Source: Rhodobacteraceae bacterium F11138 (GTDB lineage Bacteria > Pseudomonadota > Alphaproteobacteria > Rhodobacterales > Rhodobacteraceae). From it: a stretch of DNA of 64,000 nt. Under the pieces are notes generated by a model that was not told the DNA's origin, ran no database searches, and saw nothing but the letters and a program-made list of their open reading frames with translations. Location: the NCBI GenBank assembly GCA_016521575.1, contig JAEKDP010000013.1, positions 31,778-95,777 of the forward strand, in the 5' to 3' direction. The position numbers were made by a program, and so were the translations under genes. Positions 45,473 through 54,605 of this stretch are shown in pieces. Position 1 is the first letter of the stretch; each line of letters begins with the position of its first letter.

Positions 45473-46630
45473 ATGCAGACACTCACAACCACCGAGGACC
45501 TGGCCGCATTCTGTGCCCGGGCGCATGAGCAACCCTATGTGACGGTGGATACCGAGTTCTTGCGGGAACGCACCTATTATTCCAAGCTGTGCCTGGTGCA
45601 GCTGGCGATGCCGGGTGAAACCGATGACAATGCCGTATTGGTGGATCCGCTGGCCGAAGATCTGTCGCTGGAGCCGCTTTATGAGCTGTTCCGCGATACC
45701 AGCGTGGTCAAGGTCTTTCACGCCGCGCGGCAGGATCTCGAGATTTTCTGGACTGATGCACAGGTCTTTCCGGAGCCCTTGTTCGACACCCAGGTCGCGG
45801 CCATGGTCTGCGGCTTTGGCGAGCAGGTCGGCTATGAAACACTGGTTCGCAAGATCACGCGCGGTTCGGTGGACAAATCCAGCCGGTTCACCGACTGGTC
45901 GCGCCGCCCGCTGAGCGACGCCCAGAAGAAATACGCGCTGGCCGATGTGACCCACCTGCGTCAGATCTATGAATATCTGGCCGCCGAACTGGACAAGAGC
46001 AACCGAGCCCGCTGGGTGGCGGAAGAATTGCGGATCCTGACCAATCCGGCGACCTATGACATCCAACCCGATGAGGCCTGGAAACGGGTCAAGGCGCGCA
46101 CCAATTCGCCGCGTTTTCTAGCCGTGGTGCGGGAACTGGCGGCGTTTCGGGAACGTCATGCGCAGGAAAACAACATCCCGCGGAACCGGGTCTACAAGGA
46201 TGATGCGCTGATCGAACTGGCCTCGACCAAACCCAGGACGGGCTCTGATCTGGGCGGTCTGCGGCTGTTGCTGCGCGAGGCAAGGCGCGGTGCGATCGCG
46301 GATGGTATCCTGGCAGCGGTGGCGCGCGGGGTGAATTGTGCGCCCGATGATATGCCCAAACCCGACCGCAGCCGCGAAAAGCTGCAGGTCAACCCGGCTT
46401 TGGCCGATATGTTGCGGGTGCTGCTGAAATCAAAGACCGAAAGCTCGGGTGTGGCGGCCAAGCTGATCGCGCCCAGTGCGGATCTGGATGCCATCGCCGC
46501 CGGTTTGCGCGACGTTCCGGCGCTGTCCGGGTGGCGGCGCGAAGTGTTCGGCGAAGACGCGCTGCGGCTGTGCGATGGCCGGATCGGTCTGGCGGCCCGA
46601 GGCCAGTCGGTGGTCGTCGTCGAATTGTAA
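45473..46630 (+). CDS. rnd: Ribonuclease D
   Basis: RNase D trims tRNA 3' ends. The protein (385 residues from ATG 45473; an ATG at 45446 is a possible longer start) has the DEDD exonuclease motifs VTVDTEFLRER near residue 20, VFHAARQDLEIF near 85 and KKYALADVTHLRQIY near 150. A C-terminal HRDC domain follows (FLAVVRELAAFRERHAQENN). The 14-base tandem duplication at its 3' end covers the stop codon but leaves the protein complete. Confidence 0.94.
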   Translation: MQTLTTTEDLAAFCARAHEQPYVTVDTEFLRERTYYSKLCLVQLAMPGETDDNAVLVDPLAEDLSLEPLYELFRDTSVVKVFHAARQDLEIFWTDAQVFPEPLFDTQVAAMVCGFGEQVGYETLVRKITRGSVDKSSRFTDWSRRPLSDAQKKYALADVTHLRQIYEYLAAELDKSNRARWVAEELRILTNPATYDIQPDEAWKRVKARTNSPRFLAVVRELAAFRERHAQENNIPRNRVYKDDALIELASTKPRTGSDLGGLRLLLREARRGAIADGILAAVARGVNCAPDDMPKPDRSREKLQVNPALADMLRVLLKSKTESSGVAAKLIAPSADLDAIAAGLRDVPALSGWRREVFGEDALRLCDGRIGLAARGQSVVVVEL

Positions 46631-46645
46631 GCGTCGAATTGTAAG
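46618..46645 (+). repeat. Perfect 14-bp tandem duplication at the rnd stop
   Basis: CGTCGAATTGTAAG occurs twice in tandem at 46618-46631 and 46632-46645. The first copy contains the last codons and TAA of rnd; the second repeats the same Glu-Leu-stop sequence outside the gene. It looks like a recent replication slippage event without effect on the protein. Confidence 0.75.
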
Positions 46646-46648
46646 GCG

Positions 46649-47164
46649 TCAGCGGCGACGGGATTCCATTGCGTTTTGGGCACCGCGCACCTGAACCTGC
46701 CGGACGTCCCGCATCTGTTGCGTGGTGACGGAATAGGCTTCGACCACCTGGCGCGTGCGTTCGCTGCCCACGGGGGTGTTCACAACCGGATAGTTCACCC
46801 GGAATTCCAGATGCAAAACGCCATCGGCGGCGTCCGTGTCGCCCTGAACCGGGCGCAGTTCCGCGTCATAGGCCCCCTGACGGCTGGCCAGCCCTTCGGC
46901 CAGGATGATCGCGCCCACCGGCGTCTGTTCGATCTGCAGCTTGGTGACCGAAGCGATCAGGACCGAACTGTCCACCTCATCCGCCTTGTTGCGGCGGAAC
47001 AATCCTTGCCGCTCGGCCGGGATCAGCGGGTTTACTTCGGACGGGGCATCGACCGGGACGGATTTGCCTTGGCCCCAGTTGGACGGGTTGATACGCGAGT
47101 CGCGCCAGCCACAGGCGGACAGGCCCAGACTGGCCACGAGTAGAATTGTCAGGGTCGTTTTCAT
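46649..47164 (-). CDS. Hypothetical lipoprotein
   Basis: The 171-residue protein has a lipoprotein signal with lipobox LSAC (MKTTLTILLVASLGLSACGW), so Cys18 is the likely lipidated residue. The mature region has KLQIEQTPVGAIILAEGLASRQGAYDAEL and YPVVNTPVGSERTRQVVEAY. I recognise it as a conserved Rhodobacterales-type protein but know no function. It converges on rnd and diverges from sufE. Confidence 0.75.
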   Translation of the reverse strand: MKTTLTILLVASLGLSACGWRDSRINPSNWGQGKSVPVDAPSEVNPLIPAERQGLFRRNKADEVDSSVLIASVTKLQIEQTPVGAIILAEGLASRQGAYDAELRPVQGDTDAADGVLHLEFRVNYPVVNTPVGSERTRQVVEAYSVTTQQMRDVRQVQVRGAQNAMESRRR

Positions 47165-47297
47165 GCCATCCTGCCGATTGGAAACTGCCTGTCTTTCGAC
47201 TACCTTATGCGGTGCCGGTTGAAAAGGCGCAAGGCGGGGCTGGACAGGCTGCGATGGGCATCATACCTCAAATGCACACAGACTTGGGGAAAACTGC

Positions 47298-47708
47298 ATG
47301 GCCCGCACCGATTTCGAAGAGATTGTCGAGGATTTCGAGTTTCTGGAAGACTGGGAAGAGCGCTATCGCTATGTGATCGAGCGGGGCAAGGCGATGGAAC
47401 CGCTGGACCCGGCGTTGCAGGTCCCGGCAACCAAAGTGCATGGCTGCGCCAGCCAGGTCTGGCTGCATCCGGTGATCGAAAATGGCGTGTTTCGCTTTGA
47501 CGGGGAAAGCGACGCGATGATCGTGCGCGGTTTGATCGCGGTGTTGCGCACCCTGTACAACGGCCTGCCGGTTTCCGAGGTGCCGCTGGTGGATGCACGC
47601 AGCGAACTGGCCCGGCTGGGGTTGAACGATCATCTGTCGGCACAGCGCAGCAACGGCGTCCGCGCAATGATCGAGCGGATCAGGACCGTCGCCGCTGAAC
47701 ACGCCTGA
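47298..47708 (+). CDS. sufE: SufE family cysteine desulfuration protein
   Basis: SufE accepts persulfide sulfur from SufS for Fe-S cluster assembly. The 136-residue protein has the acceptor cysteine C50 in KVHGCASQVWL and the expected N-terminal FEEIVEDFEFLEDWEERYRYVIERG. No suf operon genes are adjacent. The ATG is preceded by a GGGGAAAACTGC stretch. Complete. Confidence 0.94.
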   Translation: MARTDFEEIVEDFEFLEDWEERYRYVIERGKAMEPLDPALQVPATKVHGCASQVWLHPVIENGVFRFDGESDAMIVRGLIAVLRTLYNGLPVSEVPLVDARSELARLGLNDHLSAQRSNGVRAMIERIRTVAAEHA

Positions 47709-47908
47709 CGCAGCACATGCCGACACGGCGCCGCGATAACGGATCAGACGGGGCAGGCGTGGGCAGGCGGGGGCACCGCGACTAGATTTTGATCCGGCGC
47801 GTGCCATCCGGACATTTCAGGCCACGCGTCGGCAAACGCAGCGCTACGGTGCCGAACATCCGGCCGTCCTGCGCCTGCTTCTGCAACACGCGATCGCAGC
47901 GGATGCGA

Positions 47909-48622
47909 TCAGGGCCGTTCCGCCCATTTGTGCAAGGTTGTTTGCAGATCGCCGAAGCCGGTCAACCGGCGTTCGAACCCCAGGCCCAACCGATCGGCAT
48001 AGCCCTTGGCGCGTTCGGTGAGTGCCGGATCATCGGTTTGCGCCTGATAGACCAGCTTGGTGTAATTGCCGAAATACATCTCCAGCAATTCAGGGTGCCG
48101 GTCCAGCCCCAGCGGTTTCCAGATGAAGGCATCGAACTGGCGGGCCAGAAAATCGGTGAGGTAAAACGCCGTGGCCTCGCCGGCCTGATGGCTGGCAAAC
48201 CGGTCGTTGCCTTCATAGAAGGAATAGCAATGGGGGCCCGCCACCATTTCGACGCCCAGCCGGTCACAGGCCTGCCGCAATTGCCCGCCGGTGCCGCAAT
48301 CGGCGTAGACCACGAAAATCGTGTCATACACCGGGCGGTTGCGAAGGATCAGGTCTTCGACCGAGCGGGTGATCTGATCGGGGTGATTGTGCAGGATCGC
48401 GGGCAGGCAGGTCAGATCCATGTGATCCCAGCCGCCTTGTTTCTTCAGTTGCAGGATCTCGCGGGCCAGCGCGCCGCAGGCGATCAGCAGGATACGGCCC
48501 GATTTTCGTTCCGGCGCCGCAAGGCCTGCTTCGGTCAGGCTCTGGTCACTCAGGCTGGTTCCCGTGGGCGGGCGTGGGGCTGCCCGCCGGGCGGGACGGT
48601 TGCCGCTGCGCCGACGTACCAT
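47909..48622 (-). CDS. DUF1638 domain protein
   Basis: The 237-residue protein matches DUF1638 from about residue 45 (LLIACGALAREI) onward, with VVYADCGTGGQLR and GPHCYSFYEGNDRF carrying conserved cysteines. The N-terminal 40 residues are basic and poorly conserved-looking. DUF1638 genes commonly sit beside corrinoid proteins of methyltransferase systems, and here the start is three bases after the corrinoid protein stop. A role in corrinoid activation or methyl transfer is inferred only from context. Confidence 0.87.
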   Translation of the reverse strand: MVRRRSGNRPARRAAPRPPTGTSLSDQSLTEAGLAAPERKSGRILLIACGALAREILQLKKQGGWDHMDLTCLPAILHNHPDQITRSVEDLILRNRPVYDTIFVVYADCGTGGQLRQACDRLGVEMVAGPHCYSFYEGNDRFASHQAGEATAFYLTDFLARQFDAFIWKPLGLDRHPELLEMYFGNYTKLVYQAQTDDPALTERAKGYADRLGLGFERRLTGFGDLQTTLHKWAERP

Positions 48623-48625
48623 GGA

Positions 48626-49324
48626 TCATGCGCTCAGGCGGTTGTGCTTGCGCCCGACGAACTCCTTGGCGGTTTCAACGGCAACGGCTGCATCGCGGCA
48701 ATAGGCGTCGGCCCCGATCGCCTTGCCGAATTCTTCGTTCAGGGGTGCACCGCCGACGAGAACGATGTAGTCGTCGCGCTTGCCCTGTTCGACCAGCGTG
48801 TCGATCACCACCTTCATATAGGGCATGGTCGTGGTCAGAAGCGCCGACATGCCAAGGATGTCGGCACCCTCGCGCTCCAGTGCCTCGATATAGTTCTCCA
48901 CCGGGTTGTTGATTCCCAGATCGACGATCTCAAAGCCCGCGCCCTCCATCATCATGCCGACCAGATTCTTGCCGATGTCGTGGATGTCGCCCTTTACGGT
49001 GCCGATCACCATCTTGCCCACGCGCGGCGCGCCGGTTTCGGCCAGCAGAGGCTTCAGGATGGCCATGCCGCCCTTCATGGCGTTTGCCGCCAGCAGCACT
49101 TCGGGCACGAACAGGATACCGTCCCGGAAATCCGCGCCGACAATGGTCATGCCGCCGACCAGCGCCTTGGTCAGGATCTCGTAGGGTTCCCAGTTGCGTT
49201 CAAGCAGGATGTTGACGCCTTCCTCGATCTCTTCGCGCAGACCGTCGTAGAGATCGTCGAACATCTGCTGGACCAGTTCTTCGTCGTCGAGTTCCGACAG
49301 GATGATGTCATCTTCTTCCGACAT
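48626..49324 (-). CDS. Corrinoid (B12-binding) methyltransferase partner protein
   Basis: The 232-residue protein has an N-terminal helical cap (LVQQMFDDLYDGLREEIEEG) and a C-terminal B12-binding domain with the base-off motif DIHDIGKNLVGMMMEGAGF (DxHxxG), GMSALLTTTMPYM and VLVGGAPLNEEFGKAIGAD. It is the MtbC/MttC-like shuttle that carries methyl between a substrate methyltransferase and an acceptor. The MttB-family gene at 18.9-20.4 kb is a candidate partner. The start ATG at 49324 gives the normal family length; the longer frame is rejected. Confidence 0.92.
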   Translation of the reverse strand: MSEEDDIILSELDDEELVQQMFDDLYDGLREEIEEGVNILLERNWEPYEILTKALVGGMTIVGADFRDGILFVPEVLLAANAMKGGMAILKPLLAETGAPRVGKMVIGTVKGDIHDIGKNLVGMMMEGAGFEIVDLGINNPVENYIEALEREGADILGMSALLTTTMPYMKVVIDTLVEQGKRDDYIVLVGGAPLNEEFGKAIGADAYCRDAAVAVETAKEFVGRKHNRLSA

Positions 49325-49680
49325 GCTTACGATTCCTTGATACGCGGGATATCCCGGGTTGGCCTTGCTATATCTTTCTTGCCAGATTGTCGCAATTTCA
49401 CTGCGTCGATTGCGACATCGGCGGCGCTGCAACCGACCTATACTGTCGATTCCGGCGGAATGATAATGAAGATTGCGCATGGAGATCATGGGGCCGTTGA
49501 TCATGTTCACGCCGGGCGCGACGGGGTGTATCCACACGGTTCGCACCCGATATGATGCCCGGAAGCGGATTGCGAGGCGTCGCCAGTCCCGTGCCGGGCG
49601 CACATGATTTCGATCATTGCCCGGCGGTGCATTGCGCAGCCACGTCACGAAAGCAGCGGCTGCGGGAATTTTCATGGCGA

Positions 49681-49698
49681 CTGTTACAACACTGACAT
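49681..49698 (+). promoter_or_regulatory. Pho box upstream of phoX
   Basis: CTGTTAC-AACA-CTGACAT is two 7-base PhoB half-sites separated by a 4-base A-rich spacer, giving the 11-base periodicity of a Pho box (consensus CTGTCAT repeats). It lies 77 bases before the phoX ATG, a suitable distance for activation. Phosphate-starvation control of phoX is therefore expected. Confidence 0.7.
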
Positions 49699-49774
49699 CA
49701 ACGGACCACATAAGACCCCGGAGACACCGCCGAGATTCGGCACCAAGCCAAACGAGCAAGCCAAGGGGCCTCCA

Positions 49775-51655
49775 ATGAACAGCAAACTTACCGTCGACCT
49801 GTCCTGGGACGATTTTGATGAACTGCGCGACCCGCGCCCGGCGGAATCAGGTTTTGACGCCGTCGTCGAACGCGCCGTTTCGCGCCGTGGCTTTCTGGGC
49901 GGCGCGCTGGCCTTTGGGTCGGGCGCGGCCGTGTTCGGTGCCGGTGTCCTGGGATCGGGCACTTCGGCGCATGCGATGGCATCAGGATTCGACTTCCAGC
50001 CCATCGGGACCGCCACGGATTTCGACGTGCACGTTCCCGAAGGGTATCACTGGAAACCGGTCGTGCGCTGGGGTGACGCGTTGTGGTCCGAAGCCGAGGG
50101 CGGCTATTCCGCCGAAACCGGGGTGCCGCTGGAACTTTCGGACAAGGTTTTCGGTGAAAACACCGACGGCATGGAATTGTTCGAAATCGACGGCAAGCAG
50201 GTCATCGCCGTGAACTCGGAGTATGTAAACCCCAAGATCAACCTGCCCGCCGAAAGCGAAGGCATGGCGAGAAATGCCGATGAAGTGGAGTTGCTGAAGA
50301 AGCTTCAGGGCGTCACGGTGATGGAGGTCGCGGACACGGGTGACGGTTACAATGTCGTCAAGGACAGCCCGTTCAACCGCCGCATCCACCACGACACGCC
50401 AATGACCATGAGCGGCCCCGCCGCCGGTTCCGATCTGCTCAGGACCAATGCCGATCCCCAAGGCATGTCACCACTTGGCACGCTGAACAACTGCGGTGCG
50501 GGCAAAACGCTGTGGGACACGTATCTGACCTGTGAAGAGAACTTCAACGGCTACTTCGGGGCCACGGGCGAGTATGAAAAAACCGATGGTTTCACGCGCT
50601 ATGGTATCGGTGGTGAAGGCCGCTATGCCTATGAGAAACACGACGCGCGCTTCGATCTTTCGAAAGAACCCAACGAGCCGAATCGTCACGGATGGATCGT
50701 GGAAATCGACCCGGCGAACCCGGACAGCACCCCGGTCAAACACACCGCGCTTGGACGTTTCAAACATGAAAATGCGGCCATGGCGCAGGCCAAGGATGGC
50801 CGCGTGGTGGTGTATATGGGCGACGATGAGCGCGGCGAGTTCATGTACAAATACGTTTCCAACGGCACCTGGGCCAAGGGTCAGCCGACCGACGGTCTCT
50901 TGTCGGACGGAACGCTCTATGTTGCCAAGTTCAACGACGATCAGACCGGGGAATGGCTGGCTTTGACGCCCGAGAGCACCGGCATGAACCCGGTCGACCT
51001 TCTGGTTCATGCCCGCATCGCCGGGTCCAAGGTTGGTGCCACCACCATGGACCGCCCGGAATGGATTGCGGTGCATCCGTTCAAGGTTGAAGCCTATTGC
51101 GCCCTGACCAACAACAAGAACCGCGGCGTCAAGCCCAATGCCGGCGGCGATGAAACGCCGGTCGGTGGTCCCAACCCGCGTGAGACCAACAACTTCGGTC
51201 AGATCGTGCGCTGGCGTCCCGAAGGCGAAGATCACGGTGCCACCGGCTTTGAATGGGATCTTTACGTCATGGCGGGCAACCCCGAACTCTACGACAACGC
51301 ATATGGCGGGTCGGACAACGTGACGCCGGGCAATATGTTCAACTCCCCCGACGGTATGAGCTTTGACAGCAAGGGCACGCTGTGGATTCAGACCGACGGG
51401 AACTATAGCAATGAAGGCGAGTTCGAAGGTCAGGGCAACAACCAGATGCTGGCCGGGAACACGGAAAGCGGCGAAATCGCGCGTTTCCTGACTGGTCCCT
51501 ATGGCAGCGAAGTCACTGGCCTGTGCTGGTCAGCGGATCGCAAGGTGGCATTCGTGGGCATCCAGCATCCGGGCGGGTCCTGGCCCGATGGTGCAGGCAA
51601 ACCGCGTTCCTCGGTGATCGCGGTCTGGCGTGAAGACGGCAAAACCGTCGGCTGA
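49775..51655 (+). CDS. phoX: PhoX family alkaline phosphatase
   Basis: PhoX is a Tat-exported, calcium- and iron-dependent phosphatase that releases phosphate from organic esters. The 626-residue protein has a twin-arginine signal (SRRGFLGGALAFGSGAAVFG, cleaved near AHAMA) preceded by a typical 40-residue leader. The DUF839 body shows GTLNNCGAGKTLWDTYLTCEEN, NEPNRHGWIVEIDP and FKHENAAMA, with the active-site glutamates and cysteine. The ATG at 49775 is chosen for the signal position; the preceding in-frame region overlaps the Pho box. Confidence 0.93.
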   Translation: MNSKLTVDLSWDDFDELRDPRPAESGFDAVVERAVSRRGFLGGALAFGSGAAVFGAGVLGSGTSAHAMASGFDFQPIGTATDFDVHVPEGYHWKPVVRWGDALWSEAEGGYSAETGVPLELSDKVFGENTDGMELFEIDGKQVIAVNSEYVNPKINLPAESEGMARNADEVELLKKLQGVTVMEVADTGDGYNVVKDSPFNRRIHHDTPMTMSGPAAGSDLLRTNADPQGMSPLGTLNNCGAGKTLWDTYLTCEENFNGYFGATGEYEKTDGFTRYGIGGEGRYAYEKHDARFDLSKEPNEPNRHGWIVEIDPANPDSTPVKHTALGRFKHENAAMAQAKDGRVVVYMGDDERGEFMYKYVSNGTWAKGQPTDGLLSDGTLYVAKFNDDQTGEWLALTPESTGMNPVDLLVHARIAGSKVGATTMDRPEWIAVHPFKVEAYCALTNNKNRGVKPNAGGDETPVGGPNPRETNNFGQIVRWRPEGEDHGATGFEWDLYVMAGNPELYDNAYGGSDNVTPGNMFNSPDGMSFDSKGTLWIQTDGNYSNEGEFEGQGNNQMLAGNTESGEIARFLTGPYGSEVTGLCWSADRKVAFVGIQHPGGSWPDGAGKPRSSVIAVWREDGKTVG

Positions 51656-51811
51656 ACCGTCTTGCCAAGTGTTCCGGTGCCGTATTCGTGCGGCGCCGGG
51701 AAGAATGCGGATGGGTCCGCGCTGTGGATTGCTTTGGTACAGATGTGGCGCGCCGCTGAAGGCGTGGTCTTGATCGGCTCGCGACAGGGGCCGAAAAAAT
51801 GACCCAATCTA

Positions 51812-52102
51812 TCAGATTTGGGCGACCACTTCGCCGCCCATTTCCCCGGTCAACCGCGACAGGTCTTCGGCGTGAATTTTTTCACGCACCTGCTGTAGGG
51901 CCTGTTCTGCCGAATCGCGTGTCATCTCATCGGGCCATTCGATGATTGCGGCGGTGGTTCTTTCGCTGGTGCGGACCACGGTCACGCGGCTTGCCCCCAT
52001 TTCCCTGAGCGCGGGCAGCCGTTTTTCACGAACCTGGCGCAAGACGATCTCATAATCGGTTCCATCCGCCAGTTCCCAGGTGGTGATTGTCATGCATGTC
52101 AT
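51812..52102 (-). CDS. Hypothetical small protein
   Basis: A 96-residue protein beginning MTCMTITTWELADGTDYEIVL, with a strong AGGAG site upstream of both possible starts (52102 and 52093). It contains ERTTAAIIEWPDEM and ends QQVREKIHAEDLSRLTGEMG; the pattern of short strands and helices suggests a ferredoxin-like alpha/beta fold of the NIPSNAP/ABM kind, which is tentative. No signal peptide. It converges on phoX. Confidence 0.65.
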   Translation of the reverse strand: MTCMTITTWELADGTDYEIVLRQVREKRLPALREMGASRVTVVRTSERTTAAIIEWPDEMTRDSAEQALQQVREKIHAEDLSRLTGEMGGEVVAQI

Positions 52103-52330
52103 CTTCCTCTCCTTTCCGTCTTCACCGCAGCCAGTATACTCGTTTCGTGTCCGGAATCATCTGGCCACGATGTCCAGTGCGCTGGCAGGCGGGTCGGCAC
52201 CGGCCCTGATCATTTACATATAGGGTCCGGATGCACCGGTTTTCAGGTTCCGCAGATGAAAAATGCAGCGCAAAGCTGCGCGGGCGTCCCGGTGTTTCGG
52301 GCCCGCACAATCGCGGATGATGGATTGCGT

Positions 52331-52364
52331 TTGAAAATTCCGGCCCTAGATGACTATGCTAGGG
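52331..52364 (+). promoter_or_regulatory. cysE promoter with overlapping palindrome
   Basis: TTGAAA (52331-52336) and TATGCT (52355-52360) are separated by 18 bases and fit a housekeeping promoter. The inverted repeat CCCTAG (52344-52349) / CTAGGG (52359-52364) overlaps the -10 element. The predicted transcript would start about 20 bases before the cysE ATG at 52386. A repressor binding here would block initiation; no known family motif was matched. Confidence 0.4.
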
Positions 52365-52385
52365 CAAAGAAAAGGATGGTGCTTG

Positions 52386-53195
52386 ATGCCGGAAACACGC
52401 AGACAGATCTCGCCGGTGGACCCCGTCTGGGACAGGATCACCGATGATGCGCGTGAGGCTGTGCGCAAGGAACCTTTGATGGGCGGGTTGGTGCATGCCT
52501 GCATTCTGCACCACAAGACTCTGGAAAAGGCGCTGTCCTACCGGATCGCGGCAAAATTGGCATCCAATGAAATGTCGATGGTGATACTGCGTGAAATCGC
52601 CGATCAGGCCTATGAAGAAGCGCCCGAACTGGTCGAAGCCGCGCGGGCCGATCTAGTCGCCGTGTACGAGCGCGACCCGGCCTGCCATCGTCTGCTGCAG
52701 CCGATCCTGTACTTCAAGGGCTATCAGGCGATGCAGGCCTATCGCATCGGGCATTGGCTTTGGGACAACGCGAAGTACGATCTGGCCTATTTCTTTCAGA
52801 TGCGGGTGTCCGAAATCTTCGGGATCGACATCCATCCGGCTGCCCGGATCGGGCGTGGCATCATGATCGACCATGCCCATTCGATCGTGATCGGGGAAAC
52901 CGCCGTGGTCGGAGACAACGTGTCCATGCTGCATTCGGTGACGCTGGGCGGGACCGGCAAGGAAGAAGAGGACCGGCACCCCAAGATCGAGGACGGGGTG
53001 CTGATCGGGGCAGGGGCCAAGGTTCTTGGCAACATCCGGATCGGGCATTGCAGCCGCATTGCCGCCGGGTCTGTGGTTCTGGCGGATGTTCCGCCCTGCA
53101 AGACGGTGGCCGGTATCCCGGCCAAGATCGTCGGCGAAGCCGGGTGCGATCAGCCGTCGATCAGCATGGATCAACTGTTTTCCGATTCAAAGTGA
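52386..53195 (+). CDS. cysE: Serine O-acetyltransferase
   Basis: CysE acetylates serine with acetyl-CoA, the first committed step of cysteine synthesis. The 269-residue protein has the N-terminal helical domain and a C-terminal left-handed beta-helix of hexapeptide repeats with DIHPAARIGRGIMIDHAHSIVIGETAVVG and SVTLGGTGKEEEDRHPKI, including the catalytic histidine-aspartate region. The ATG at 52386 is preceded by AAAGGATGG. Feedback control by cysteine is usual for the family. The palindrome at the promoter may give transcriptional control. Confidence 0.95.
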   Translation: MPETRRQISPVDPVWDRITDDAREAVRKEPLMGGLVHACILHHKTLEKALSYRIAAKLASNEMSMVILREIADQAYEEAPELVEAARADLVAVYERDPACHRLLQPILYFKGYQAMQAYRIGHWLWDNAKYDLAYFFQMRVSEIFGIDIHPAARIGRGIMIDHAHSIVIGETAVVGDNVSMLHSVTLGGTGKEEEDRHPKIEDGVLIGAGAKVLGNIRIGHCSRIAAGSVVLADVPPCKTVAGIPAKIVGEAGCDQPSISMDQLFSDSK

Positions 53196-53217
53196 TAGCG
53201 GCGATTGGCGTTCTGGC

Positions 53218-53242
53218 GCGGCGCGGATCGAACCCGCGCCGC
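53218..53242. terminator. Bidirectional hairpin between cysE and pdhC
   Basis: GCGGCGCGG (53218-53226) and CCGCGCCGC (53234-53242) pair perfectly across a 7-base loop, 23 bases after the cysE stop and 8 before the pdhC stop. It could end both convergent transcripts, though neither side has a long T run. Confidence 0.5.
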
Positions 53243-53249
53243 CAAATGT

Positions 53250-54593
53250 TCAGGCCAGCATGGCCATCGGATTTTCCAGAAGATCGACGATTGAACGCAG
53301 CAGTTCGGCCCCCAGCGCCCCGTCGATGACCCGGTGATCCACCGACAAGGTGACCGACATCACGGTCGCGACTTCAATATTGCCATCCTCGCCCACAACC
53401 GGTTTTTTCGCTCCGGCACCGACCGCCAGAATGGCGCCATGCGGGGGGTTGATGACCGCATCGAAATTGTCGATCCCGAACATCCCGAGATTTGAAACCG
53501 CGAAACTGCCGCCTTGATATTCATGCGGGGCCAGTTTGCGTTCTTTTGCCCGGCTAGCCAGATCCTTCATTTCGGCGGACAGGGCGGACAAGGTCTTGGT
53601 TTCGGCATCTTTCAGAACCGGGGTGAACAATCCGCCGTCTACCGCCACCGCAACGGCCACATCCGACGGTCTGAGCTGCAGGATACGGTCGCCAGCCCAT
53701 ACGGCGTTGGCCGTGGGCACATCCTGCAACGCCAGGGCACAGGCTTTGATGATGAAGTCGTTGACCGACAGTTTCACGTTTCGCGCCGACAGTTGGGCGT
53801 TCAGTTCGGCGCGGAATTTCAACAGCGCATCGATGCGAATGTCGCGGCGCAGATAGAAATGCGGAATGGACTGTTTTGCTTCGGTCAGCCGCGCGGCGAT
53901 GGTCTTGCGCATTCCATTCAGGGCGATTTCTTCGAAATCGCGATCTTCGTACATGCGCAATACCGTCTCGGCCGCCGGTCCGGTTGCCGCAGATGTCTCC
54001 GGTGCGGTTGTCTGTGCCGGCGCTGTCTGGTTCGCTGGGGCCTGGTCGCGGGGTTTGGCATCCGTTCCGGCCGCCTCGACATCGGATTTGACGATACGCC
54101 CGCGCGGTCCCGAGCCGGTGATCTGCGACAGATCCAGCCCCTTGTCCGCCGCAATGCGACGGGCCAGGGGGGATGCGAATATGCGGTCCCCGTTGCGCTT
54201 GGGGGCGGCGGGCGCGGTCGCTGTGGTTGTTGACTTTCGCGCGGGCGTGGGCGCGGATTCGGATGTGGGCGTGTCTTTTTCGCCCGTGTCGTCAGCCGTG
54301 TCTTTGGCCGTATCGGCGGGCGCCTCGGATGCCGTATCGGGCACCTCTTCACCATCCTCGACCAGGATGGCGATGGCGGTGTTGACCTTGACCCCTTCCG
54401 AGCCCTCGGGGATCAGGATCTTGCCCAGGACGCCTTCGTCCACGGCCTCGAATTCCATCGTGGCCTTGTCGGTTTCGATTTCGGCCAGAATGTCACCGGA
54501 CGCAACAGAGTCGCCCTCCTTGACCAGCCATTTCGCCAGCGTGCCTTCTTCCATCGTCGGGGACAGGGCGGGCATCAGGATTTCGGTTGCCAT
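53250..54593 (-). CDS. pdhC: Pyruvate dehydrogenase E2, dihydrolipoamide acetyltransferase
   Basis: E2 forms the core of the pyruvate dehydrogenase complex and transfers acetyl to CoA. The 447-residue protein has one lipoyl domain (residues 1-80, lipoyl lysine in [17 protein letters not shown]), an Ala/Pro/Thr-rich hinge, a peripheral subunit-binding domain ([37 protein letters not shown] region near 140) and a C-terminal catalytic domain with [14 protein letters not shown]. Last of the pdhA-pdhB-pdhC operon. Its lipoyl tract is nearly identical to that of pdhB. Confidence 0.95.
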   Translation of the reverse strand: MATEILMPALSPTMEEGTLAKWLVKEGDSVASGDILAEIETDKATMEFEAVDEGVLGKILIPEGSEGVKVNTAIAILVEDGEEVPDTASEAPADTAKDTADDTGEKDTPTSESAPTPARKSTTTATAPAAPKRNGDRIFASPLARRIAADKGLDLSQITGSGPRGRIVKSDVEAAGTDAKPRDQAPANQTAPAQTTAPETSAATGPAAETVLRMYEDRDFEEIALNGMRKTIAARLTEAKQSIPHFYLRRDIRIDALLKFRAELNAQLSARNVKLSVNDFIIKACALALQDVPTANAVWAGDRILQLRPSDVAVAVAVDGGLFTPVLKDAETKTLSALSAEMKDLASRAKERKLAPHEYQGGSFAVSNLGMFGIDNFDAVINPPHGAILAVGAGAKKPVVGEDGNIEVATVMSVTLSVDHRVIDGALGAELLRSIVDLLENPMAMLA

Positions 54594-54596
54594 GTT
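54309..54596 (-). repeat. Duplicated lipoyl-domain tract, pdhC copy
   Basis: This 288-base segment matches 55689-55976 at a constant offset of 1380 bases with four differences seen by eye. It covers the lipoyl domain, part of the Ala/Asp-rich hinge and the start codon. Similarity stops sharply outside the tract. It points to gene conversion or recent duplication between adjacent genes. Confidence 0.85.
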
Positions 54597-54605
54597 GGGC
54601 TCCTT

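Noticed and set aside
47782..47889. A minus-strand frame of at least 35 codons after DUF1638 ending in KCPDGTRRIKI
   Set aside because: It looks protein-like and faintly resembles zinc-ribbon Com-type tails, but it has only a GTG start inside the DUF1638 tail region and lacks the needed cysteine pairs. Support is too weak for a gene call.
47789..49555. A long plus-strand frame over the DUF1638 and corrinoid genes
   Set aside because: Shadow of two confidently assigned minus-strand genes.
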